57,186 nucleotides of DNA from Flavobacterium sp. (GTDB lineage: Bacteria > Bacteroidota > Bacteroidia > Flavobacteriales > Flavobacteriaceae). Of this stretch, positions 28,732 to 37,282 are shown in pieces. The notes under the pieces were generated by a model, which did not search any database, was not told the origin of the DNA, and saw only the letters and a list, made by a program, of their open reading frames with translations. The stretch is taken from positions 1-57,186 of the forward strand of contig JAQSDU010000009.1 in NCBI GenBank assembly GCA_029946065.1. Direction: 5' to 3'. Each line of letters starts with the position of its first letter. Position 1 is the first letter of the stretch. The translations under genes and the position numbers were made by a program.

Positions 28732-28905
28732 GTGCATGGGTTTGCGTGAGGGATGGTATGGAAAGCCCGCAGCGAAATGACTTCCTATCGTTAGCAGAAA
28801 AAGTGCTTGCGAGGACTTGGAAAGACAGCCCGACCTTGTTGCTACAGGATGGTTTTGGTTGGGTGAGCGGCATCTGCAACAGGGTCACGCCCAAGAAAAA
28901 GGACG
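28732..28905 (+). repeat. Dispersed intergenic repeat element, complete copy
   Basis: This non-coding stretch starts near GCGTGAGGGA (28744) and ends with GGGTCACGCCC (28882-28892), terminal sequences that can partly pair. Its inner part (GCGAGGACTT, ACAGCCCG, GTTGC) recurs, reverse-complemented, at 57091-57186. Two related copies in different intergenic sites suggest a dispersed non-autonomous element. Confidence 0.65.
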
Positions 28906-28943
28906 GGAATTACTGAGCGCCTTAGTTGCGGAGAAAAAAAAGC

Positions 28944-28972
28944 ACAAAAAAACCCGCTCTTGCGAACGGGTT
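28944..28972 (-). terminator. Terminator of the thrS-infC-rpmI-rplT operon
   Basis: On the minus strand, AACCCG pairs with CGGGTT around a 10-base loop and is followed by a run of seven T residues. It is 40 bases after the rplT stop. Confidence 0.8.
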
Positions 28973-29012
28973 AATCTATAGTAAGTAAGTGTCAAAAATT
29001 GTTGTTAAACGT

Positions 29013-29357
29013 TTATTTTACTTTGTTAAGTACTGCTTTGAAAGCTTCTGGGTGGTTCATTGCTAAATCGGCAAGAACTTTACGGTTCAATTCGATTCCG
29101 TTAGCTTTTACTTTACCCATGAATTGAGAATAACTCATTCCTTCTAACCTTGCTCCGGCGTTGATACGCTGAATCCAAAGTGCACGGAAGTTTCTCTTTT
29201 TTGCTTTTCTGTCACGGTATGCGTAAGTCATTGCTTTCTCTACCGCGTTTTTCGCAACTGTCCAAACGTTTTTACGACGACCAAAGAAACCTTTGGCTTG
29301 CTTCATTATCTTTTTTCTTCTTGCTCTTTTAGCAACTGAATTTACTGATCTTGGCAT
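29013..29357 (-). CDS. rplT: 50S ribosomal protein L20 (114 aa)
   Basis: Binds 23S rRNA early in large-subunit assembly. Typical basic N-terminus ([18 protein letters not shown]) and conserved RIN.GARLEG.SYS.F core at about 70-85. Length is normal for the family. Last gene of the thrS-infC-rpmI-rplT series, 170 bases after rpmI. In E. coli L20 represses its own operon; no such element was identified here. Confidence 0.97.
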   Translation of the reverse strand: MPRSVNSVAKRARRKKIMKQAKGFFGRRKNVWTVAKNAVEKAMTYAYRDRKAKKRNFRALWIQRINAGARLEGMSYSQFMGKVKANGIELNRKVLADLAMNHPEAFKAVLNKVK

Positions 29358-29460
29358 AATTTTGTTGTTTTTTTGTAGCAGGCGTCCTGAATTGAATCGA
29401 AGGAACTTTGTTGGCCATACTCCAAGGTTATTAAAATGAATTTTAACCTAAAGGAAAAAA

Positions 29461-29525
29461 GTTTACAGTTTATGGTATACAGTAATCAGTTTGAACTGTT
29501 AACTGTCAACTTACAACTGTTAACT
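29461..29525. repeat. Short repeated words between rpmI and rplT
   Basis: AACTGTTAACT occurs twice within 30 bases, next to related words (TTTACAGTTT, ACTGTCAACTT). The block lies in the 170-base gap between two ribosomal protein genes, a longer gap than usual in this operon. Confidence 0.5.
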
Positions 29526-29527
29526 AA

Positions 29528-29725
29528 TTATATAATCCTTAATTGTTGTTTGATGCTTTTCATATCTGTACTGTGAACCAATGCAGAGTGTGTCAAAGCT
29601 AACTTACGTTTTTTCGACTTTTTGGTCAGGATGTGGCTTTTGAAAGCGTGTTTCCTTTTGATTTTACCAGAGCCTGTCACTTTGAATCGTTTCTTAGCGC
29701 TGGATTTTGTTTTCATTTTAGGCAT
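29528..29725 (-). CDS. rpmI: 50S ribosomal protein L35 (65 aa)
   Basis: Small basic large-subunit protein. The sequence opens [20 protein letters not shown] and continues with [16 protein letters not shown], the L35 signature. Normal length. Between infC (99 bases upstream) and rplT. Confidence 0.97.
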   Translation of the reverse strand: MPKMKTKSSAKKRFKVTGSGKIKRKHAFKSHILTKKSKKRKLALTHSALVHSTDMKSIKQQLRII

Positions 29726-29824
29726 AATTTCCCTAATTTATTTAAATTGAACTTACTTACTTATTTTGAGTCGAAAGTAGAAAAGTCATTAGAATTTTTT
29801 AGATTCTCGGCTTTTTACTTTTGA

Positions 29825-30382
29825 CTATTTTTTCTTTTTTGGTGCGATGAAAATAATCATCCTTTTACCTTCCAAAACCGGCATTGCTTCTACTTTACCG
29901 TATTCTTCAAGATCAGTTGCTAATCTCAATAACAAGATTTGTCCCTGGTCTTTGTATATGATCGAACGTCCTTTGAAGAATACGAAAGCTTTTAGTTTCG
30001 ATCCTTCTTTAAGGAATTTCTCTGCATTTTTACGTTTGAACTCGTAATCGTGCTCGTCAGTTTGCGGTCCGAAACGGATTTCTTTTACCACTACCTGAGT
30101 TGATTTGGCTTTTAGGGCCTTGTCGCGTTTTTTCTGTTCGTAAACGAATTTTTTATAATCCATTATCTTACAAACAGGTGGATCTGCGTTGGGAGAAATC
30201 TCTACCAAATCCAGTTCCTGCTCATCGGCAATTCGCAAAGCGTCGGAAAGTTTAAAAACTCCCGGCTCGATATTTTCACCTACAAGTCTTACTTCCTGTA
30301 CGCCGCGAATCAAGTTGTTGATCCTGTGCGCGTCTTTTTTTTCTACTCTGGGTTGATAACCCTTGTTGCTTCTTATTGCTAT
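29825..30382 (-). CDS. infC: Translation initiation factor IF-3, non-canonical ATA start (about 185 aa)
   Basis: IF-3 binds the 30S subunit and checks start-codon selection. The frame upstream of the first ATG (30313) stays open and encodes [20 protein letters not shown], the normal IF-3 N-terminus in this group. It begins at an ATA codon at 30380-30382, 17 bases after the thrS stop. infC genes commonly use AUU or similar rare starts so that IF-3 can limit its own translation; an ATA here fits that. The C-terminal domain (about 110-185; [17 protein letters not shown] and the [11 protein letters not shown] end) is intact. Confidence 0.92.
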   Translation of the reverse strand: MAIRSNKGYQPRVEKKDAHRINNLIRGVQEVRLVGENIEPGVFKLSDALRIADEQELDLVEISPNADPPVCKIMDYKKFVYEQKKRDKALKAKSTQVVVKEIRFGPQTDEHDYEFKRKNAEKFLKEGSKLKAFVFFKGRSIIYKDQGQILLLRLATDLEEYGKVEAMPVLEGKRMIIFIAPKKKK

Positions 30383-30399
30383 GACTTTATTATTTTAAG

Positions 30400-32352
30400 T
30401 TAAACGTTAAATGTTTTTAATGTTTTGTCGATTTCTTCTTGGACAATAACGGCAAATTGTTCAATTGTAACCGTCATATTGCCTTTTCCTTCCTGACCAT
30501 GACGGCGGATGGAAATGGTGCCATTCTTCTCTTCTTCTTCCCCGACAATCAGCATAAACGGGGTTTTCTGCATTTCAGCATCCCGAATTTTCTTGCCGAT
30601 GGTTTCGTTTCGGTTGTCAATTAGGGCGCGAATTTCGTGATTTTCCAGCAATTCTAAAACTTTTTTGGCATAATTTTCATATTTCTCACTCAAAGACAAT
30701 ATTATAGCCTGTTCCGGCATCAGCCAAAGTGGGAAATTTCCTGCAGTATGTTCTAATAAAATTGCGATAAATCTTTCCATCGAACCAAATGGTGCGCGGT
30801 GAATCATTACCGGTCTGTGCAGTTCATTATCAGCGCCTTTGTATGTCAGTTCGAAACGCTCAGGGAGGTTATAGTCTACTTGGATTGTGCCCAATTGCCA
30901 TTGTCTTCCAAGTGCATCTTTGACCATAAAATCGAGTTTCGGTCCGTAGAACGCTGCTTCGCCATATTCAGTAACGGTGGTAAGTCCTTTGTCTTTTGCG
31001 GCATTGATGATCGCGTTCTCTGCTTTTTCCCAATTTTCATCGGAACCAATATATTTTTCGCGATTTTCCTTATCTCTTAATGAAATCTGTGCCGTGAAGT
31101 TTTCAAAGCCTAAACTTCCGAAAACATATAATACCAAATCGATTACTTTCTTGAACTCAGAATCCAATTGGTCTGGCGTACAGAAAATGTGTGCGTCATC
31201 CTGTGTAAATCCGCGAACACGTGTCAAACCGTGCAATTCACCTGATTGTTCGTAACGGTAAACGGTTCCGAATTCAGCATAACGCTTCGGTAAATCTTTG
31301 TAAGACCAAGGTTTTACGTTATAAATTTCGCAGTGATGCGGGCAATTCATCGGCTTCAACAAAAATTCCTCCCCTTCCGCAGGTGTGTGAATGGGCTGGA
31401 AGCTGTCTGCGCCGTATTTTGCATAGTGACCAGAAGTCACGTATAAATCTTTCTGTCCAATATGAGGTGTTACCACTTGCTCATATCCTGCTTTCTTTTG
31501 TGCTTTTTTCAAAAACTGCTCCAAACGGTCACGCAATGCAGCTCCTTTTGGTAACCACAATGGCAATCCTTGTCCAACTTTCTGTGAGAAAGCGAATAAT
31601 TCGAGTTCTTTTCCGAGTTTACGGTGATCACGGCGTTTTGCTTCTTCAAGCAATTCAAGGTAATCGGTCAGGTCTTTTTGTTTTGGGAAAGAGACACCGT
31701 AAACGCGTGTCAATTGTTTGTTTTTCTCGTCGCCGCGCCAGTAAGCACCAGCGACGCTCATAATTTTCATTGCTTTGATAATGCCGGTATTCGGAATATG
31801 TCCGCCACGGCATAAATCGGTAAAAGTCGAATGGTCGCAAAACGTAATCGTTCCGTCTTCAAGGTTTTCGATTAATTCTACTTTGTACGGATTGTTTTCG
31901 GCTTTATAAAATGCCAATGCATCCGCTTTTGTAGCCGAACGCATTTTAAATTCGTGTTTTTCACGTGCAATTTCAAGAACGCGGTCTTCTATTTTCTTAA
32001 AATCGGCATCGGTGATGTTGCCTTCTCCGAAATCCACATCATAATAAAATCCTCTCTCAATTGCTGGTCCGATTGAAAGTTTTATACCCGGATATAATTC
32101 TTGTAAAGCTTGCGCTAGAACGTGCGAAGTTGAGTGCCAGAATGCTTTCTTGCCTTCTGCATCATTCCATGTATATAAGACAAGTGAACCGTCTGTCGTT
32201 AAAGGGGTTTCCGTTTCTACAGTTGTACCATTGAAAGCGGCAGAAATCACGTTTCTGGCCAATCCTTCACTAATGCTTTTGGCAACATCCATTGGGGTTG
32301 CGTTCTGTTCGAACTCCTTCACCGAACCATCGGGTAGCGTAATCTTGATCAT
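30400..32352 (-). CDS. thrS: Threonyl-tRNA synthetase (650 aa)
   Basis: Charges tRNA-Thr with threonine. Domains in order: TGS (1-61), editing domain with HSTSH (73-77) and DLCRGGH (179-185), class II catalytic core (about 245-540; [10 protein letters not shown] with zinc ligand Cys337, [13 protein letters not shown] at 378-390), and anticodon-binding domain at the C-terminus. All key motifs are present and the length is normal. First gene of the operon with infC, rpmI and rplT. Confidence 0.97.
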   Translation of the reverse strand: MIKITLPDGSVKEFEQNATPMDVAKSISEGLARNVISAAFNGTTVETETPLTTDGSLVLYTWNDAEGKKAFWHSTSHVLAQALQELYPGIKLSIGPAIERGFYYDVDFGEGNITDADFKKIEDRVLEIAREKHEFKMRSATKADALAFYKAENNPYKVELIENLEDGTITFCDHSTFTDLCRGGHIPNTGIIKAMKIMSVAGAYWRGDEKNKQLTRVYGVSFPKQKDLTDYLELLEEAKRRDHRKLGKELELFAFSQKVGQGLPLWLPKGAALRDRLEQFLKKAQKKAGYEQVVTPHIGQKDLYVTSGHYAKYGADSFQPIHTPAEGEEFLLKPMNCPHHCEIYNVKPWSYKDLPKRYAEFGTVYRYEQSGELHGLTRVRGFTQDDAHIFCTPDQLDSEFKKVIDLVLYVFGSLGFENFTAQISLRDKENREKYIGSDENWEKAENAIINAAKDKGLTTVTEYGEAAFYGPKLDFMVKDALGRQWQLGTIQVDYNLPERFELTYKGADNELHRPVMIHRAPFGSMERFIAILLEHTAGNFPLWLMPEQAIILSLSEKYENYAKKVLELLENHEIRALIDNRNETIGKKIRDAEMQKTPFMLIVGEEEEKNGTISIRRHGQEGKGNMTVTIEQFAVIVQEEIDKTLKTFNV

Positions 32353-32371
32353 TTTTATAAAATTAGAACCG

Positions 32372-32401
32372 CAAATATAGGGGTTTAATTAAAATTGACA
32401 A
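32372..32401 (-). promoter_or_regulatory. Promoter of the thrS operon
   Basis: Minus strand TTG (32399-32401), a 19-base spacer and TATATTTG (32372-32379): a full match to the Bacteroidota consensus, 19 bases upstream of the thrS start codon. Confidence 0.78.
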
Positions 32402-32426
32402 TGGATAATTGACAATGGATAATTGA
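32393..32426. repeat. 14-bp direct repeat over the thrS -33 region
   Basis: The unit AATTGACAATGGAT occurs twice back to back (32393-32406, 32407-32420) with a partial third. The first unit holds the -33 TTG of the thrS promoter, and the second contains an identical TTG 14 bases upstream. Confidence 0.75.
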
Positions 32427-32502
32427 AAAAAGCAATTGAATATATTTAGCTATAAATTTCATCATGGTTTTAAAAATGATCTAATTTTTAGATGTATTGC
32501 GA

Positions 32503-32565
32503 TTAAAAATCAAAGCTATAACCCACAGCAATATTATATTGTTTGTTGCTGTTTGTTGGTGTTTT
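32503..32565 (-). pseudogene. Remnant of an outer-membrane protein C-terminus (copy 1)
   Basis: On the minus strand 19 codons end NKQYNIAVGYSFDF and stop, and an in-frame TAG precedes them. The ending resembles KKQHNISFGYRFDL of the intact gene at 34719-35864 and has the C-terminal Phe of outer-membrane beta-barrels. No start or upstream coding is seen, so this is a decayed tail. Confidence 0.45.
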
Positions 32566-32803
32566 CTAATTGAACATTAATCTATGTTATTTCATAATGC
32601 ATTGCGGACAATATTACTTCTTATAAACACGTAATGTTAAATGATTACTTATTAGCGAATGCTTGGCCTATCTTTATTAAATAATGCAACCTTCTTTTGA
32701 AGAGGGTACTTCAAAATCCGCAATAAGCCATAGACTTTTAAAAAAAATATAAAGTAAACAGGCTTTCGTTTTAGCATCTCCTTAATTACCCAAAATTTCT
32801 TCC
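32566..32803. other. Intergenic stretch between decayed gene tails
   Basis: I see no recognisable gene, RNA or repeat here. A 41-codon open frame on the minus strand has no identifiable similarity and is not called. Confidence 0.4.
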
Positions 32804-32905
32804 TTAGAATTTAAACGCAAAGTTGTATTGACCCGAACGAGTCTTTATAATTCAGGTCAAAATTATGGCCGAATCTTACCATTGTCATACTGGCAAGGTA
32901 TTTTA
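32804..32905 (-). pseudogene. Remnant of an outer-membrane protein C-terminus (copy 2, frameshifted)
   Basis: One minus-strand frame reads [17 protein letters not shown]; a shifted frame continues GQYNFAFKF and then a TAA. Together they form a typical beta-barrel last strand with C-terminal Phe, joined by one frameshift. No start codon or gene body remains before the ice-binding gene. Confidence 0.4.
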
Positions 32906-32925
32906 CCAAATTTAAAACACAAAAA

Positions 32926-34638
32926 ATGATTATGAAATTATTTAAAAACAAGTACACAGCAACAAGCAGAATCAAGACGATTGGTTTACGAATGTTGCTG
33001 TTAACCGCAATTGCACTTTCGGGATGGCAATGTCAGGACTCGAGTATTGATGATCTTGGCGGTAGCGCACCCACAGTAATTCTTATTACTCCCGCCGAAA
33101 ATGAAATCAATGTAGCGCTTGATGCTGCTGTAGTCGCAACTTTTAGCGAAGGAATGTTGCCAACGTCTATCAATAGTAATTCATTTACGGTAAAAGAAGG
33201 AAACAATTCCGTTTCTGGAATCATAACGACCAATGGAAATGTTGCTACATTTACTCCGGCCAGTTTTTTAACAATAGGGAAAGTATATACTGTTACAATT
33301 ACTACAGCAGCCCAAAGCACCTCAGGTAGGCCGCTTTTACAGGCTTACAATTGGAATTTCACTACGGGCACCACTGCTAGTGTGAACAAGCCTAAAGTCA
33401 TTTTAACCACTCCTGTTATTAATGCCGTAGATGTGGCACTAAACATGAAAATTAGCGCCGTCTTTAATAGGGAAATGCTGGCCGCTACCGTAACTACTTC
33501 TAGTTTTATTTTGAAAAAAGGAACAACAGTTATAAATGGTACCGTTGGATATTCAGGAACCACGGCTACTTTTACACCGGCCGTTAATTTGCTTGCCAAT
33601 ACAGTTTATACAGCAACAATTACTACTGCTGCGAAAGATACTGCGGGGATTGCAATTGCAGCTGATTATACATGGAGTTTTACAACTGGAACTTCACTTG
33701 ATAGTGGCGCACCCACTGTATTGTCTGTTAGTCCTACAGCTAATGCCGTAAATATTACGTTAGATAAAAAACTAGCGATAGTTTTTAGTGAAGCTATGAA
33801 TCCACTAACAATAAATACGGGTACCATACAGCTTAAACGCAATACTGTAAATGTACCTGGAACTTTAAGTTATTTGGGAAATACAGCACAATTTTCGCCA
33901 AACAGCGACTTGTTGCCTAATACTTTATACACCGCTACCGTCACTACAGCAGCTCAGGATTTATCAGGAAATGGTCTCGATGTAAATTATACTTGGAACT
34001 TTACCACGGGTACACAAGTCGGACAAGCATCTGTAGTGCTTGGAGCAGCAAGTAATTTTGCTATTCTTGGAGGCTCAGGTGTTACTAATACTGGCTTGAC
34101 AATTATTACTGGGGATTTAGGGACAAGTCCAACTGGAACTGTTACGGGATTCCCTCCCGGCATTGTGATTGGCACCATTCACGCGGCCGATCCTACTGCA
34201 GCACAAGCAAAATTAGATTTAACCGCAGCCTATAATGATGCACAAAGCAGAGCAACAGGAGCTGTAAGCTTGCCTGGAGACCTTAGCGGGTTGACATTGG
34301 CGCCAGGTTTATATGCCAATTCAACTTCTGTAATGCTTTCTGCTGGAAATGTTACACTAGATGCTCAAGGCGATAGTAATGCCATTTTTATTTTTAAAAT
34401 GGGCTCTACTTTAACCACACTTCCCGGCACTAAAATTATTCTTAGTGGTGGTGCACAGGCAAAAAACATTTATTGGTCCGTTGGTACATCGGCAACTTTA
34501 GGTACCAATTCTATTTTTAACGGAACAATTTTAGCCGATCAGGCCATTTCGCTTAACACAGGAGCCGTTTTAAATGGCAGAGCATTAACGCGGATTGCAG
34601 CGGTAACACTTCAATCTAATGTGGTGAATATTCCATAA
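32926..34638 (+). CDS. Ice-binding-type (DUF3494) lipoprotein with three Ig-like domains (570 aa)
   Basis: The N-terminus ends LSGWQC, giving a lipidated Cys near residue 36. Three Big_5-type Ig repeats follow (about 48-150, 155-255, 260-362), each opening with P.V....P and ending YTWNFTTGT or similar. Residues about 368-570 are an ice-binding DUF3494 domain: [62 protein letters not shown], and [14 protein letters not shown] ... [12 protein letters not shown]. Members bind ice crystals or inhibit recrystallisation. Lipid anchoring plus the Ig stalk suggests surface display, possibly to hold cells to ice. The ATG at 32932 is an alternative start. Confidence 0.88.
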   Translation: MIMKLFKNKYTATSRIKTIGLRMLLLTAIALSGWQCQDSSIDDLGGSAPTVILITPAENEINVALDAAVVATFSEGMLPTSINSNSFTVKEGNNSVSGIITTNGNVATFTPASFLTIGKVYTVTITTAAQSTSGRPLLQAYNWNFTTGTTASVNKPKVILTTPVINAVDVALNMKISAVFNREMLAATVTTSSFILKKGTTVINGTVGYSGTTATFTPAVNLLANTVYTATITTAAKDTAGIAIAADYTWSFTTGTSLDSGAPTVLSVSPTANAVNITLDKKLAIVFSEAMNPLTINTGTIQLKRNTVNVPGTLSYLGNTAQFSPNSDLLPNTLYTATVTTAAQDLSGNGLDVNYTWNFTTGTQVGQASVVLGAASNFAILGGSGVTNTGLTIITGDLGTSPTGTVTGFPPGIVIGTIHAADPTAAQAKLDLTAAYNDAQSRATGAVSLPGDLSGLTLAPGLYANSTSVMLSAGNVTLDAQGDSNAIFIFKMGSTLTTLPGTKIILSGGAQAKNIYWSVGTSATLGTNSIFNGTILADQAISLNTGAVLNGRALTRIAAVTLQSNVVNIP

Positions 34639-34659
34639 ACATTCCTAATTTAATTAAAT

Positions 34660-34699
34660 AAAGAGGCTGCGTCGAGAAATATGACACAGCCTCTTTTTT
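34660..34699. terminator. Bidirectional terminator between ice-binding and outer-membrane protein genes
   Basis: Perfect 10-bp stem (34660-34669 with 34687-34696) with a T-run after it on the plus strand and an A/T-rich run on the minus strand. It lies between two converging genes. Confidence 0.85.
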
Positions 34700-34718
34700 A
34701 TGCTATAAACACATGTTA

Positions 34719-35864
34719 TTAAAGATCAAAACGGTAACCAAACGAAATATTATGCTGCTTTTTATCTGCATTTTGGAACATAGGATTCAGGTCATATTTT
34801 ATATAAAATGAAAGCGAACCAACACCAATATAAGCACTCAAGCCATAAATAAATTTACTTGAATTAAAATTCTGTTTGGTTTTGTCAGTGATGTTTTGTC
34901 CGTCGAATTTATAGCGCAATGTTTCAGTTAATCCTAGATTTACTCCGGCATAACCACCAATACCATATTTAAATTTGTTATTGGTTTTGTAACGGAAATA
35001 GTCTTTATGCTCTACTTTCGTGGATGGTCCAAATTCCAAATGTAGCGGCACTACCAAATAATCAAAACGCATCCTGGAAGTTTTTAAATTGAGTCCAGTA
35101 TCCTCAAGCACGGTTTGGTCGCCTGTGTCAACGAAATGTTTGTTGTCTTTGATCTCAAGTTTATTAAATTGCAAAGACAAACCATAAACGAGTCGGGCGT
35201 GGTTCGTTTTTTTTAATAAACGTGTACGAAAAGCAAATCCGAATTCGGCAAAAGTACTCCCAAGAAACTGGTAAGGCGATTTTCCAAATGATTCGCCTTC
35301 GCGGATAGTATTGTTAAAACCAAATGCAATCACTATATCTGAATAGGTACGTTTGTCAAATTTCGGTTTTTTGTTAGCGTTATGATAGTGTAAGCCGAAA
35401 AGTGCACTTCCGCCTTCATCATAAGCATTTCCAAATCCGAGTTCAACATACGAACCGCGGTCATATTTTAGTGGATAATATTCATCGCGTTCCAGTAAAG
35501 ACAGTTGGTTTTCGGCAATTAAAGTCTTGCTATCGATATTCAACGCTGCGTTTCGGGCGGCTTTTTCTTTTTGCGATTTTGCTTCTTCTTCGGTAATTTT
35601 TCCTTTTGACAGTAAGTCGTTGATGCGTTCGACCTCGATTGTCAGTTTATATTTCTCGTTTACCGGGATTTCTTGAATTTCTTTTTTAAGGTTGGCGATG
35701 CGGTTTTTTTTGAGCTCCGCTTCAAATTTTTGTTCGTCTTTCGCGTACTTTTCGGTAGAAAAAACGCCTTCTGTAGGAGTGGTTTTGTTGCTTTCTTGAG
35801 CGTTGGTACATTGCATGCAGAGTCCTGTCGCCGCAAGGGCGAAATACAAAATTAATCTGTTCAT
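34719..35864 (-). CDS. Outer-membrane beta-barrel protein with N-terminal coiled coil (381 aa)
   Basis: A signal peptide (about 1-22) is followed by a Lys/Glu-rich coiled-coil segment (about 40-125, EAELKKNRIANLKKEIQEI ... KITEEEAKSQKEKAARNA). From about 130 the sequence alternates as beta strands (GSYVELGFGNAYDEGG) and ends ISFGYRFDL, typical of an outer-membrane barrel. It is the third gene of a run with a sigma factor and a membrane regulator. Such outer-membrane/sigma operons are common in Bacteroidota. Two decayed tails of similar proteins lie at 32503-32905. Confidence 0.75.
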   Translation of the reverse strand: MNRLILYFALAATGLCMQCTNAQESNKTTPTEGVFSTEKYAKDEQKFEAELKKNRIANLKKEIQEIPVNEKYKLTIEVERINDLLSKGKITEEEAKSQKEKAARNAALNIDSKTLIAENQLSLLERDEYYPLKYDRGSYVELGFGNAYDEGGSALFGLHYHNANKKPKFDKRTYSDIVIAFGFNNTIREGESFGKSPYQFLGSTFAEFGFAFRTRLLKKTNHARLVYGLSLQFNKLEIKDNKHFVDTGDQTVLEDTGLNLKTSRMRFDYLVVPLHLEFGPSTKVEHKDYFRYKTNNKFKYGIGGYAGVNLGLTETLRYKFDGQNITDKTKQNFNSSKFIYGLSAYIGVGSLSFYIKYDLNPMFQNADKKQHNISFGYRFDL

Positions 35865-35888
35865 AAGGATTATTTTAGTGGGTAATTG

Positions 35889-36557
35889 TTAGTTATCGCC
35901 GAGCGCGATTTTTACGGTTCTGAATTTGTGGTGGAACAAATCGAATACTTTTTCCTTAAATGTCTTATCGACTTCTTTTTCAGCATCGTCAAGCAGGTTG
36001 TCACTGCTGGTTAAAGGCTGATTTTTGTTGGCAGCACGCTCTATGGCAATATTGTTTTGCGCTTTCTCTAGTAAGGCATCGATTTCATTTTTGCTGATTG
36101 GTGCTCCGGATTGCGTCATTTCTGCAAGCGTTGTAACGACTTCTTCAATTTTTTTTGTTTCCAAATCCGAAACGATCTGCGTCACGCCGACAGGAACTTC
36201 TTCTGGAATCGCAATGTTTTGATGTTTTTCAAAAGGATGTGATTTTGCGACTGCTTCAGTTGCAACAACTTCCATTTCGGAACTTTTGTCCATTTGCGGA
36301 AGCGCTTTCGGAACCATCGGTATTTCTTTTAGGACAACGCGATTTTCTATAACTGTTGTTTTTTGTTGCAACAATATTGAAAAAGTTCCAAGAACAATTA
36401 CGACAGCAGCCGCAATCCAATAAGCAAAAGCTTTTCTTCTATTTCTTTTTTGCAATTTTCGATTATAAGCAATACGTTCCCATGCATTTTCAGAAGGAGT
36501 AATGCTGCGCGTATTAAGCTTGCGCTCTAATTGTTCTTCAAAATTATAATGTTCCAT
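35889..36557 (-). CDS. Single-pass membrane protein with anti-sigma-like position (222 aa)
   Basis: I chose the ATG at 36557 (MEHYNFEEQLERKLNTR), not the longer frame from 36686, whose first 43 residues only overlap the sigma gene and look unlike coding sequence. It has an N-terminal cytoplasmic part (about 1-43), one transmembrane segment (about 46-63, AYWIAAAVVIVLGTFSILL) and a periplasmic tail. It overlaps the sigma-factor end by 14 bases, implying coupling. By position it is the likely anti-sigma factor or its membrane partner, but no known anti-sigma domain is evident. Confidence 0.7.
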   Translation of the reverse strand: MEHYNFEEQLERKLNTRSITPSENAWERIAYNRKLQKRNRRKAFAYWIAAAVVIVLGTFSILLQQKTTVIENRVVLKEIPMVPKALPQMDKSSEMEVVATEAVAKSHPFEKHQNIAIPEEVPVGVTQIVSDLETKKIEEVVTTLAEMTQSGAPISKNEIDALLEKAQNNIAIERAANKNQPLTSSDNLLDDAEKEVDKTFKEKVFDLFHHKFRTVKIALGDN

Positions 36558-37167
36558 CTTTTCGGCTTTTTTTGTTAAATTGTTCCTGCAACAGTCGGCG
36601 CGCTTTGAACAATTGTGATTTAGAAGTGCTTTCGGAGATATCAAGCATTTCGGCAATTTCTTTATGATTATAACCTTCGACAGCAAACATTACTAAAACA
36701 GTTTTATAGCCGTTTGGAAGATTGTCAATCAGCATCTGCAGCATTTCGATGTCATAGTCAGGTTCCGGCGATCTTATTGCGGATGTTTCTTTTTCTTCGA
36801 TGTCTATAAATTGCAACTGCCGACGGCTTCTCAAGAAATTGATGGCTTCACGTATCATGATGCGCCTGATCCAGCCTTCAAAACTGCCGTCGTTCCTGAA
36901 CTTAGCCAGATTGTCAAAAACCTTTGTAAATCCCTGCACCATTACATCTTCGGCATAATGCAAATCGCCAATGTAATTGCGGCACACACCGAGCATTCTT
37001 CCTGCATATCGGTCGTATAAAGCCTGTTCCGCTTTGCTATCGTTGTGCAGCGCTTTTTTGATCAGTGCTTCGTCGGAACTGTATAAGGTTATAATTTTCA
37101 ATGGTGTTTGGTAAAGGTTCTTATTGCTAAGACGCAAATATATTTTTAAAAGTTGCCTGGCTTGCAT
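36544..37167 (-). CDS. ECF-type RNA polymerase sigma factor (207 aa)
   Basis: Sigma-70 family region 2 (about 45-110; YAEDVMVQGFTKVFDNL and FEGWIRRIMIREAINFLR) and region 4 (about 140-195; LPNGYKTVLVMFAVEGYNHKE then IAEMLDISESTSKSQLFKA) are both present. This gives RNA polymerase a new promoter preference, probably for envelope functions. The first 20-odd residues are weakly supported; a TTG start near KIITLYSSDE is an alternative. It overlaps the next gene (membrane protein), and the outer-membrane protein follows. Divergent from the MSOX-type oxidase gene. Confidence 0.88.
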   Translation of the reverse strand: MQARQLLKIYLRLSNKNLYQTPLKIITLYSSDEALIKKALHNDSKAEQALYDRYAGRMLGVCRNYIGDLHYAEDVMVQGFTKVFDNLAKFRNDGSFEGWIRRIMIREAINFLRSRRQLQFIDIEEKETSAIRSPEPDYDIEMLQMLIDNLPNGYKTVLVMFAVEGYNHKEIAEMLDISESTSKSQLFKARRLLQEQFNKKSRKDGTL

Positions 37168-37252
37168 TATTTTTTTTAAAAAAGATAATTTTTTGATTGT
37201 ATCGTGAAAAAAATCAGGTATTTCTACTCGTAAACAAGTGATTGTAACCGCT

Positions 37253-37260
37253 TAAATTTG
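37253..37260 (+). promoter_or_regulatory. -7 box upstream of the sarcosine oxidase-like gene
   Basis: TAAATTTG is a full match to TAnnTTTG, 22 bases before the ATG at 37283. No TTG lies at the expected -33 position. Confidence 0.5.
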
Positions 37261-37282
37261 GACTTCTGCTAACCTGTAAATT

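Noticed and set aside
28709..28894. 61-codon minus-strand frame within the dispersed repeat
   Set aside because: The second copy of the repeat does not keep the frame, so it is not a conserved protein.
32645..32790. 41-codon minus-strand frame in the gap before the ice-binding gene
   Set aside because: Basic and hydrophobic with no recognisable family, in a region already showing decayed genes; too weak to call.
36558..36686. Longer N-terminus for the membrane protein downstream of the sigma factor
   Set aside because: The extra 43 residues overlap the sigma gene and have no coding character; MEHYNFEEQLERKL is the natural start.
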